From an uncultured Oscillospiraceae bacterium (GTDB taxonomy: Bacteria; Bacillota; Clostridia; Oscillospirales; Ruminococcaceae), in assembly GCA_910577365.1 (NCBI GenBank), contig CAJTMU010000082.1, positions 1 through 10,202 on the forward strand: a stretch of 10,202 nt of DNA, read 5' to 3'. Both the position numbers and the translations under genes were made by a program. Under the pieces are notes generated by a model. That model worked only from the letters and a program-made list of their open reading frames with translations. It did no database searches and was not told the origin of the DNA. Position 1 is the first letter of the stretch. Each line of letters starts with the position of its first letter. Positions 1 to 5,515 of this stretch are shown here, in pieces.

Positions 1-1
1 A

Positions 2-571
2 CTAAATCTTATGAGGGGAACGGGCCTTAAAGGGCTGTGCGGTATCCCGCCTAAGCGCGGTAATATTATCCGCCCGCTTATCCGCTGTTCCCGAGCTGAG
101 GTGGAGGAATACTGCCGCGTGAGCGGTCTGTCCTATGTTACCGACAGCACTAATCTATCTGATGACTACACTCGCAACAAGGTGCGGCACAGAATAATCC
201 CCGAAATGCTGAAAATAAACCCTGCATTGCCCGATGTTGTTTCACGCATGACCGAGCTTCTGCGGGAGGACAGCGACTATCTGGAGGCTCTTGCGGAAAA
301 AGCGCTGGAGGATTTGGCTTTCGGCATGGGCTACCGCGCCGAGGAGCTTGCGAGGCTGCCGAATCCAATTAAAAGCCGCGCTGTAAGAAAGATACTCTCA
401 GACGGAGGAATTGAGCCGAGTGCTTTGCGGATAAACACCGCGATTTCGCTTTTAAATAAGCGCTCTGCACGCTTCAATCCTTGCAGAAACCGATTTTTCA
501 CTATTCGCAGGGGAATTTGCTTTGTGGAAAAGGTCGAACAGCATTACAAAAAGCACTATAAAAATCCATAA
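2..571 (+). CDS. tilS: tRNA(Ile)-lysidine synthetase, C-terminal part (5' end outside window)
   Basis: TilS attaches lysine to the wobble cytidine of tRNA-Ile(CAU) using ATP, so that the tRNA reads AUA codons. The reading frame is open to the left edge (LNL precedes the first in-window ATG at 11), so the gene starts outside the window and that ATG is internal. The visible part carries the family hallmarks: RGTGLKGL, an IxRPL...R.E.E.YC stretch, DSTN, then YTRNKVRHRIIP followed by an NP pair. The C-terminal tRNA-binding part looks short: it stops about 130 residues after the RNKVRH motif and I see no separate distal TilS_C domain, as in compact TilS proteins such as that of Aquifex (comparison from family knowledge). 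The ending is basic (QHYKKHYKNP). hpt and ftsH follow, the usual Firmicute order. Identity is secure; the missing distal domain is inference. Confidence 0.93.
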   Translation, partial: LNLMRGTGLKGLCGIPPKRGNIIRPLIRCSRAEVEEYCRVSGLSYVTDSTNLSDDYTRNKVRHRIIPEMLKINPALPDVVSRMTELLREDSDYLEALAEKALEDLAFGMGYRAEELARLPNPIKSRAVRKILSDGGIEPSALRINTAISLLNKRSARFNPCRNRFFTIRRGICFVEKVEQHYKKHYKNP

Positions 572-614
572 TTTTTTCACATGAAAAATTTCAGAAAAAA
601 TTCACCTAAATGGT

Positions 615-643
615 TTGCAATTTCAAGTTTTTTGTGTTATAAT
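615..643 (+). promoter_or_regulatory. Predicted sigma-A promoter for hpt (-ftsH)
   Basis: A -35 box TTGCAA (615-620) is followed by a 17-nt spacer and a perfect -10 box TATAAT (638-643). The -10 is extended by TG at 635-636 (TGTTATAAT). The predicted start of transcription is near 650, giving a leader of about 70 nt before hpt. No other promoter of this quality is seen before ftsH, so hpt and ftsH are probably transcribed together from here. Confidence 0.8.
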
Positions 644-649
644 ATTTAG

Positions 650-690
650 ATGTAAGAGGAATAATGTTTTTACAAAGCACCCGCTTACAT
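650..690 (+). promoter_or_regulatory. 5'-terminal stem-loop in the hpt leader
   Basis: ATGTAAG at 650-656 is perfectly complementary to CTTACAT at 684-690, with a G-U pair possible just outside. It encloses a 27-nt loop. Because the predicted transcription start is near 650, the stem would sit at the extreme 5' end of the mRNA, a position that often stabilises transcripts. The loop contains AGAGGA followed by an ATG opening a 9-codon reading frame (664-693). The pairing is seen in the sequence; a function is inference. Confidence 0.4.
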
Positions 691-718
691 TAAAATTCTT
701 ACCTTCGGGGGTGTTGTA

Positions 719-1270
719 ATGTATTGTCCCGAGGAAATTGAAGGGGTTCTCCTTACCGAGGAGAAAATAAAAGCAAAAGTTTCCGAGCTGGGAGAACTGC
801 TCACGCGTGAATATGCGGAAAAAAATCCGCTGTTTATATGTGTGCTGAAAGGCTCGGTGGTATTTTTTGCCGATCTGATCAGAGAAATAAAATGCCCTTT
901 GGAGATCAGCTTTCTGCGTGCATCCAGTTATGGCAGCGGAACTGTGTCAAGCGGAAACGTTCAGTTTTCCGTCGGTGCGAATATAGATATGCGCGGGCGG
1001 CACGTCGTTATAGTAGAAGATATAATGGACACTGCACGGACGCTTTTTGCGCTGAAAAATGAGCTTCTTAAGCGTGAGCCCGAATCTCTTAAGATAGTTA
1101 CACTGCTGGACAAGCCGTCAAGGCGTGTTGTAAGCGGTTTTTCTGCGGACTATGAGGGTTTTGCCATAGATGATTTGTTCGTGGTGGGCTACGGGCTGGA
1201 CTGCGGTGAAAAATTTCGCAATCTTCCATATATCGGAATATTGAGGCAGCAGGGGACATATTGTACATAG
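719..1270 (+). CDS. hpt: Hypoxanthine (guanine) phosphoribosyltransferase
   Basis: This cytoplasmic purine salvage enzyme converts hypoxanthine or guanine plus PRPP to IMP or GMP and pyrophosphate. The 183-residue length is normal for bacterial HPRT. Visible motifs in order: the LKGS pyrophosphate loop (residues 43-46), the flexible catalytic loop with SSYGSGT (69-75), the PRPP-binding signature VVIVEDIMDTARTL (96-109) with its paired acidic residues E100/D101, the purine-contacting lysine in LLDKPSRR (K132), and DDLFVVGYGLD (151-161). The PRPP loop has Ala106 where glycine is usual (DTAxT rather than DTGxT). The start at 719 is supported by GGGGGTG (707-713) five nt upstream. It lies between tilS and ftsH, the classical Firmicute arrangement, and is probably cotranscribed with ftsH since 78 nt separate them without a clear terminator. 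Confidence 0.96.
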   Translation: MYCPEEIEGVLLTEEKIKAKVSELGELLTREYAEKNPLFICVLKGSVVFFADLIREIKCPLEISFLRASSYGSGTVSSGNVQFSVGANIDMRGRHVVIVEDIMDTARTLFALKNELLKREPESLKIVTLLDKPSRRVVSGFSADYEGFAIDDLFVVGYGLDCGEKFRNLPYIGILRQQGTYCT

Positions 1271-1316
1271 AAATGCCGTAAGGCTTTTAAAGACCGTTTC
1301 GCGGTCCGAATACATT

Positions 1317-1343
1317 AAGGAAAATTTCCTTCCGGAAAGGCGG
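1317..1343 (+). promoter_or_regulatory. ftsH leader: alternative hairpins next to the ribosome binding site
   Basis: AAGGAA (1317-1322) pairs with TTCCTT (1326-1331). The same pyrimidines can instead pair downstream: TTTCC (1325-1329) with GGAAA (1334-1338), or CCTT (1328-1331) with AAGG (1337-1340), which touches the ribosome binding site AGGCGG (1338-1343). The first pairing leaves the ribosome binding site free and the others partly cover it. A separate hairpin GACCG-TTTCG-CGGTC (1292-1306) lies upstream and has no U tract, so it does not look like a terminator. Regulation is inference. Confidence 0.35.
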
Positions 1344-1348
1344 TTGTA

Positions 1349-3436
1349 ATGCAGTCAAATAAATTTAAAGGTATAATTATCTATCTGGTTATCATTCTTT
1401 TGCTGATATTCGGATTGGTTTGGGTTCTGAACCTCGCGGGCAGCAATGCCGCGCAGGGAGCGCCCACCTATTCTGATGTTATTGCGGAGTTCGATAATCT
1501 GAACGTTTCGGAATTTAAGCTGGATTTGGGAAGCGGAAAGCTGGTTTACATTACTAAGGACAGCGACGAGGTAAAGACGTATTCGGTACCGAACGTCAGC
1601 ATTTTTATAAACGATATAAATACGGGATACGGCGAAGACGGTCATATCGCTTATTATCGTCAGCGCTACAATGAAGTCAATGAAAAACCGCTGGTGGAGG
1701 ATTATGTTCCGATTTCGGACAACACTTTCCTTACAAGCATTCTGCCGTATCTGCTTCTGGTTGGCGTGATGGTCGTTTTCACGGTTATTGTAATGCGTCA
1801 GGCGACAGGCGGCGGAAAGATGAACACCTTCTCCAAGGCGAATGTCCGCCAGCAGTCGGGAAAAAAGGTCACGTTTGACGATGTTGCGGGAGCAGACGAG
1901 GAAAAGCAGGAGCTTGTTGAGATAGTGGATTATCTTAAAAATCCCTCCAAATACCGCGAGATAGGCGCAAGAGTTCCCAAGGGCGTTCTGCTTGTCGGAC
2001 CTCCAGGAACGGGTAAGACCCTGCTTGCTAAGGCGGTAGCGGGGGAGGCGGGAGCGCCGTTCTTCTCCATAAGCGGCTCGGATTTTGTTGAGATGTTCGT
2101 CGGCGTGGGCGCTTCAAGAGTGCGCGACCTGTTTGACCAGGCGAAGAAGCATACCCCCTCAATAATTTTTATAGATGAAATAGACGCAGTGGGCAGACAG
2201 CGCGGCGCGGGTCTTGGCGGCGGTCACGATGAGCGTGAGCAGACCCTTAACCAACTGCTGGTCGAGATGGACGGTTTTACCGAGAATGAAAATATAATTG
2301 TTATGGCGGCGACAAACCGCCGTGATATACTTGACCCCGCTCTGATGCGTCCCGGGCGCTTTGACAGACAGATAGTGGTGAACTATCCCGATATCAAGGG
2401 CAGGGAGGAAATACTCAAGGTTCACACGCGTAATAAGAATATCGGTCCCGATGTCGACCTTAAGACAATTGCGGCTACCACCGCGGGATTTACGGGCGCG
2501 GATCTGGAAAACCTTGTTAATGAAGCGGCACTGCTTGCGGCGCGTGAAAACCGCAAAGCGGTCATTAAAAAGGATATTGAGGAAGCTACTATCAAGGTAG
2601 TGGCAGGTCCTGAGAAGAAGAGCAGAGTAATCTCTCCCGAGGAGAAGCGTCTTACGGCGTATCACGAGGCGGGTCACGCGATAACCACTTATTTCTGCCC
2701 CTCACAGGACAAGGTGCATCAGGTTTCTATCGTTCCGCGCGGCGGTATGGGCGGCTTTACCATGCATCTTCCCGAAAAGGACATCAGTTTCGTAACCAAA
2801 ACCCGCATGGAGGAGGAGATTATCGTTCTTCTGGGCGGACGTGTTGCCGAAAAACTAATTCTTGACGATATCTCCACAGGTGCTTCCAACGATATTGAAC
2901 GCGCTACCTCTGTGGCAAAGAATATGGTAACGCGCTACGGTTTCTCTGAGAAGCTTGGTCCTATACTTTACGGGAGTGAAAACCATGAGGTATTCTTGGG
3001 CAGGGATTACTCGCAGGGGCGCAACTATTCCGAAAACGTTGCGAGCGAGATAGACGCGGAGGTTCGCGAGCTTATTGAAACGGGCTATGAAAAAGCAAAA
3101 GATATACTCACCATACACGGCGACCTGCTGGAGCGCTGCGCACAGTATCTTATGAGGCATGAGAAAATTGACGGTCCGGATTTCTACAAACTGATGGCGA
3201 ACGAGATAGATATCGACGGAAACGAGATCAAGACCAGCGAGCTTGTTGAGAAGAAGTGCGAAAAGTGCGGTGAGCCTTTGAGAGTGGGCGACAGCTTCTG
3301 TCCCAAGTGCGGAGCTTTAGCGGATGGCAGTGAGCAGACTGTACAGTCCGAAAGTGGTTTTGACAATGCGGGGGAGAGCGCTCCCGAAAATACGGAGGAG
3401 CCGGCGGAAGCTCCTGAAGATAACAGTGACAATTGA
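1349..3436 (+). CDS. ftsH: ATP-dependent zinc metalloprotease FtsH with C-terminal zinc-ribbon extension
   Basis: FtsH is a membrane-anchored hexameric AAA+ protease that extracts and degrades membrane and short-lived cytosolic proteins. In order: TM helix 1 (about residues 8-30), an extracytoplasmic domain (31-125), TM helix 2 (128-149), and the AAA+ domain with Walker A GPPGTGKT (217-224), Walker B IIFIDEID (D276/E277) and arginine fingers R334 and R337 in the second region of homology. The M41 protease domain follows with HEAGH (439-443) and the third zinc ligand D515 in GASNDI. All catalytic residues are present. Unlike standard FtsH, the protein continues into a four-cysteine ribbon (C637, C640, C651, C654) and an acidic, Ser/Glu/Pro-rich tail (about 660-695). 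Total length is 695 residues. The start is supported by AGGCGG (1338-1343). A strong terminator follows directly. Confidence 0.97.
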   Translation: MQSNKFKGIIIYLVIILLLIFGLVWVLNLAGSNAAQGAPTYSDVIAEFDNLNVSEFKLDLGSGKLVYITKDSDEVKTYSVPNVSIFINDINTGYGEDGHIAYYRQRYNEVNEKPLVEDYVPISDNTFLTSILPYLLLVGVMVVFTVIVMRQATGGGKMNTFSKANVRQQSGKKVTFDDVAGADEEKQELVEIVDYLKNPSKYREIGARVPKGVLLVGPPGTGKTLLAKAVAGEAGAPFFSISGSDFVEMFVGVGASRVRDLFDQAKKHTPSIIFIDEIDAVGRQRGAGLGGGHDEREQTLNQLLVEMDGFTENENIIVMAATNRRDILDPALMRPGRFDRQIVVNYPDIKGREEILKVHTRNKNIGPDVDLKTIAATTAGFTGADLENLVNEAALLAARENRKAVIKKDIEEATIKVVAGPEKKSRVISPEEKRLTAYHEAGHAITTYFCPSQDKVHQVSIVPRGGMGGFTMHLPEKDISFVTKTRMEEEIIVLLGGRVAEKLILDDISTGASNDIERATSVAKNMVTRYGFSEKLGPILYGSENHEVFLGRDYSQGRNYSENVASEIDAEVRELIETGYEKAKDILTIHGDLLERCAQYLMRHEKIDGPDFYKLMANEIDIDGNEIKTSELVEKKCEKCGEPLRVGDSFCPKCGALADGSEQTVQSESGFDNAGESAPENTEEPAEAPEDNSDN

Positions 3437-3445
3437 TAATTTTGG

Positions 3446-3477
3446 TCAGCCGCCCTTTTGACGGGCGGCTGATTTTG
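3446..3477 (+). terminator. Intrinsic terminator after ftsH
   Basis: TCAGCCGCCC (3446-3455) and GGGCGGCTGA (3463-3472) form a perfect 10-bp GC-rich stem with a 7-nt loop, followed by TTTTG. The U tract is short, so some read-through into the acetyltransferase gene is plausible, and no clear promoter lies between the two genes. Confidence 0.78.
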
Positions 3478-3494
3478 TAAAAGGCGGGAAATAG

Positions 3495-3914
3495 ATGCTG
3501 GAATACATAGATAAAGCTCCTACATTGGAGGAATATAAGGAAATGCGCCGTCGGGTAAATTTCATGACTTTATCCGACAGAATTGCCGCAAATGCGCTTA
3601 ACAACGCCTTTCATATAACCGTAGTGCGTGACGATGGGAAAGCGGTCGGGATGATAAGGGTGCTTTCAGACGGAAGCTACGCTAATTTTATCACTGATGT
3701 AATTGTTATACCGGAGTATCAGCACCGCGGCATAGGTACGGAGATGATGAGGCGCACCGTGGAGTTTATGCGCTCCACGATATGCGAGGGTGAAACTATT
3801 GTCCTTTATCTAATGTCGGCGACGGGTAAAGAGCCGTTTTACAGGCGGTTCGGATTCAAAGCCCGTCCAAACGAGGTGTGGGGCGCGGGAATGAGCCAAT
3901 GGCTCACAAAGTGA
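3495..3914 (+). CDS. GNAT family N-acetyltransferase
   Basis: A 139-residue single-domain acetyltransferase of the GNAT fold, which transfers an acetyl group from acetyl-CoA to an amine; the substrate cannot be read from sequence. The acetyl-CoA motif A is clear: beta strand 4 DVIVIPEY (68-75) followed by the pyrophosphate-binding loop QHRGIG (76-81) and an amphipathic helix. The later FYRRFGF (115-121) is the common motif B end. The N-terminal region has LEEYKEMRRRVN, typical of the first helix. The start is supported by AAGGCGGG (3481-3488) six nt upstream. It follows the ftsH terminator closely and has no obvious promoter of its own, so expression may depend on read-through. A protein, peptide, polyamine or antibiotic amine are all possible substrates. 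Confidence 0.88.
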   Translation: MLEYIDKAPTLEEYKEMRRRVNFMTLSDRIAANALNNAFHITVVRDDGKAVGMIRVLSDGSYANFITDVIVIPEYQHRGIGTEMMRRTVEFMRSTICEGETIVLYLMSATGKEPFYRRFGFKARPNEVWGAGMSQWLTK

Positions 3915-3961
3915 CGAAATAAACATTTTTGGCGAGTACATTTGTTTTTTTGTTATGCATA

Positions 3962-3990
3962 TTGACAAAATTTCAAAAGTATGTTATGAT
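3962..3990 (+). promoter_or_regulatory. Predicted strong sigma-A promoter for the zinc-ribbon gene
   Basis: A perfect -35 TTGACA (3962-3967), a 17-nt spacer and -10 TATGAT (3985-3990), extended by TG at 3982-3983. Transcription would begin near 3997, leaving an 80-nt 5' UTR. This is among the best promoters in the window and probably serves the genes at 4077 and 4582, which are 16 nt apart. Confidence 0.85.
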
Positions 3991-4007
3991 ATAGATGTGC
4001 AAGATTA

Positions 4008-4038
4008 TGTACTTTGGGGGTCAGCCGCCAATTGTACA
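4008..4038 (+). promoter_or_regulatory. Stem-loop in the 5' UTR of the zinc-ribbon gene
   Basis: TGTAC (4008-4012) pairs with GTACA (4034-4038). Inside, TTGG (4014-4017) pairs with CCAA (4028-4031), then a G/G mismatch and GG/CC close a TCAG tetraloop (4021-4024). No U tract follows, so it is not an ordinary terminator. It shares the 11-mer GGTCAGCCGCC with the 5' arm of the ftsH terminator (3444-3454 and 4019-4029). Role unknown. Confidence 0.4.
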
Positions 4039-4076
4039 GTCGAATAAGTATAAATTTATTATTGTGAGGTAATAAT

Positions 4077-4565
4077 ATGGAAAGATTTTGCAGTAAATGC
4101 GGCAGTCTTGTAAGCGGCAGCTTTTGCCCCCAATGCGGCGCGAAAATGGAAAACGCGGTTAATCTCAATAAGGAAGAGGACGTAATGCCCACTGCGAATC
4201 AGTCGCAGTCAATGGGAAATACACAGTTGTACGGTTATTCTCAGCCTACATATAACAATAACGCCAATTATGCACCTATGCCGAATTATCCCCAGACCGC
4301 AAATGTAAACACTGAGCGGACAGAGAATATGTCGGTTAGTCAGTGGGTAGGAACAGTTATTCTGTCATCGCTTGGATTGATAGGCATTATTTTCCTGCTC
4401 GTATGGGCATTTGGCGATACTCCTCAGCCTAAGAAGAACTATGCGAAGGGTATGCTGTTGGCAATGGCAATTCTCTTTGCGGCAAGTATGATTATCGGAT
4501 TGTCTTGTGTGGGCTGTCTGGGTCTTGGCATGAGCGAGATAATGGATTACTATTACTACTATTGA
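4077..4565 (+). CDS. Zinc-ribbon membrane protein, function unknown
   Basis: A 162-residue protein that starts with a short zinc ribbon: C5-x2-C8 and C17-x2-C20, with FCPQCGAKM as the second knuckle. A low-complexity linker rich in Asn, Gln, Tyr and Pro follows (about 30-85), then two hydrophobic helices (about 91-112 and 124-148) separated by a short polar loop, DTPQPKKNYAKG. This is the layout of many uncharacterised clostridial zinc-ribbon proteins. With two helices, both ends are probably on the same, cytoplasmic, side (inference). The C-terminus is odd: it ends in five consecutive tyrosines after MD. The start is supported by GAGGT (4066-4070) and by the strong promoter upstream. The next gene begins 16 nt after its stop. 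The ribbon resembles the one on the C-terminus of FtsH 640 nt upstream. I cannot assign a function. Confidence 0.85.
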   Translation: MERFCSKCGSLVSGSFCPQCGAKMENAVNLNKEEDVMPTANQSQSMGNTQLYGYSQPTYNNNANYAPMPNYPQTANVNTERTENMSVSQWVGTVILSSLGLIGIIFLLVWAFGDTPQPKKNYAKGMLLAMAILFAASMIIGLSCVGCLGLGMSEIMDYYYYY

Positions 4566-4581
4566 TTTCTGGAGATGTGAA

Positions 4582-5241
4582 ATGTTTGATTTTGGCAGGG
4601 CGATAGTCATAACGGGTCATTATGGTTCGGGAAAGACAAATATTGCGGTCAATCTAGCGATTGACCTTGCGGAAAAGGGAGAACACGTCTGTGTTGTAGA
4701 TCTTGATATAGTGAACCCCTATTTCCGCACCGCGGATTTTGAGGAGCTTTTCAAGAGCCGCGGTATTCGTCTTGCGGCATCGAGGTTTGCCAATACAAAC
4801 CTGGATATTCCGTCGCTGTGCATCGATATGGAGGCATTGCTGGACAATTATAGGGTAATTCTTGATGTGGGCGGCGACGACTCGGGAGCTTTGGCTCTCG
4901 GGCAGTATGCCGCCTTGCTTTCTGCGCGGAGCTGCGATATGCTTTATGTAGTGAATAAGTACCGTTTTCTTACCCATACTCCCTATGAGGCAGTGGAGCT
5001 TTTGCGTGATATAGAGCAGGCTTCTGGGATTAAGGCGACGGGTATCGTCAACTGCTCTAATCTTGGTAAGAGTACCTCTGCCAAGGATGTGGAAAGTTCC
5101 CGTGATTTTGCAGCACAGTGCGCAGAAGCGGCAGGTGTTCCCGTAGTGTTCACCGCAGCAAGGCGTGAGTTAAATATGAATGATGTCTATTCCGTTGATA
5201 TTTATGTAAGACCTTTCTGGGAGGAAAGACCGGATAATTAA
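4582..5241 (+). CDS. P-loop ATPase of the MinD/ParA/CobQ-like (SIMIBI) class
   Basis: A 219-residue nucleotide-binding protein. Walker A is GHYGSGKT (12-19), followed by a helix and the strand VVDLDIVNPYFRT (38-50), whose DLDIVNP is a family signature. The strand VILDVGGDDSGA (92-103) is the Walker B region, and VNKYRF (124-129) lies at the base-binding position. The signature lysine of deviant Walker A (ParA/MinD) proteins is replaced by His13, so this is not a canonical partition ATPase. No membrane-targeting helix is evident at the C-terminus. The start is supported by GGAGATG 4 nt upstream; the gene is probably cotranscribed with the zinc-ribbon gene. From general familiarity, relatives of this uncharacterised family often occur near 2-oxoacid:ferredoxin oxidoreductase genes in Clostridia, as here (6489-9043). 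A maturation or assembly role would be speculative. Confidence 0.85.
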   Translation: MFDFGRAIVITGHYGSGKTNIAVNLAIDLAEKGEHVCVVDLDIVNPYFRTADFEELFKSRGIRLAASRFANTNLDIPSLCIDMEALLDNYRVILDVGGDDSGALALGQYAALLSARSCDMLYVVNKYRFLTHTPYEAVELLRDIEQASGIKATGIVNCSNLGKSTSAKDVESSRDFAAQCAEAAGVPVVFTAARRELNMNDVYSVDIYVRPFWEERPDN

Positions 5242-5286
5242 TAATTTCACGGATATAAAATTTACGCACTGCAAAAAGGCGGAGCA

Positions 5287-5499
5287 ATGGAGTTGAATGC
5301 CAATGGACTGCTCGGTCCACGCATGAATTTTTCGCAAGCTTCCGTGAATACGGAGCGAAACGAAGTGCAAAGTAGTATTCACGAAGAGGCTGGCACAGTA
5401 AAGTTTTGCAAAGATGCAGCATATTGCATTAAGCATTCCCCTATTTTTTTACAAAACTTGCAAAAGCTGAAAACGCATCGAAGTGAAAAATTCGTCTAA
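5287..5499 (+). CDS. Small open reading frame within repeat element R1, doubtful gene
   Basis: A 70-codon frame with a reasonable ribosome binding site (AGGCGGAG, 5277-5284) just before the ATG. The predicted peptide (MELNANGLLG...) matches no family I recognise and has no clear domain, signal peptide or helix of note. Most of the frame overlaps the inverted repeats of element R1, so its sequence is dictated by RNA or DNA symmetry rather than protein constraint. The corresponding frame in the related element R2 contains a stop. It may be translated by chance; I list it because it fills the gap and has a usable start signal. Confidence 0.2.
   Translation: MELNANGLLGPRMNFSQASVNTERNEVQSSIHEEAGTVKFCKDAAYCIKHSPIFLQNLQKLKTHRSEKFV
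5325..5493 (+). repeat. Structured intergenic element R1 (nested inverted repeats)
   Basis: The ends GAATTTTTC (5325-5333) and GAAAAATTC (5485-5493) are a perfect 9-bp inverted repeat, extendable through G-U pairs. They enclose two arms. Arm 1 is CGTGAATAC (5343-5351) with GTATTCACG (5375-5383), extended to about 12 bp with one bulged C. Arm 2 is AAGTTTTG (5401-5408) with CAAAACTT (5452-5459), holding an inner ATGCA/TGCAT pair. The whole could fold as a three-way junction. It ends 9 nt before the ribosome binding site of the 5516 gene. The layout and end sequences match element R2 at 6360-6468, which suggests a dispersed repeat family. Confidence 0.6.
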
Positions 5500-5502
5500 A
5501 TT

Positions 5503-5508
5503 AAGGAG
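5503..5508 (+). promoter_or_regulatory. Ribosome binding site fixing the start at 5516
   Basis: AAGGAG sits 7 nt before the ATG at 5516. The same frame is open from a GTG at 5483, but that codon lies inside the inverted repeat of R1 and has no Shine-Dalgarno sequence, so 5516 is the supported start. Confidence 0.85.
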
Positions 5509-5515
5509 AAGTATT

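Noticed and set aside
553..600. AT-only hairpin (TTTTTCACATGAAAAA) after tilS as a terminator
   Set aside because: The stem has only one G-C pair and is followed by purines rather than a U tract.
1292..1306. GACCG-TTTCG-CGGTC hairpin between hpt and ftsH as an intrinsic terminator
   Set aside because: The 5-bp stem is not followed by a U tract, so it is unlikely to end transcription.
2159..2677. Long minus-strand open frame within ftsH
   Set aside because: It lies antisense to the highly conserved AAA+ and linker region of FtsH, has no ribosome binding site that I can see, and resembles no protein family.
4582..5241. Chromosome or plasmid partitioning ParA
   Set aside because: There is no adjacent parB or parS-like repeat, the signature lysine is absent, and the DLDIVNP signature points to a different SIMIBI family.
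5150..5436. Two overlapping minus-strand open frames across the end of the ATPase gene and R1
   Set aside because: They overlap a well-supported + strand gene and the inverted repeats of R1, and their products look like random translation.
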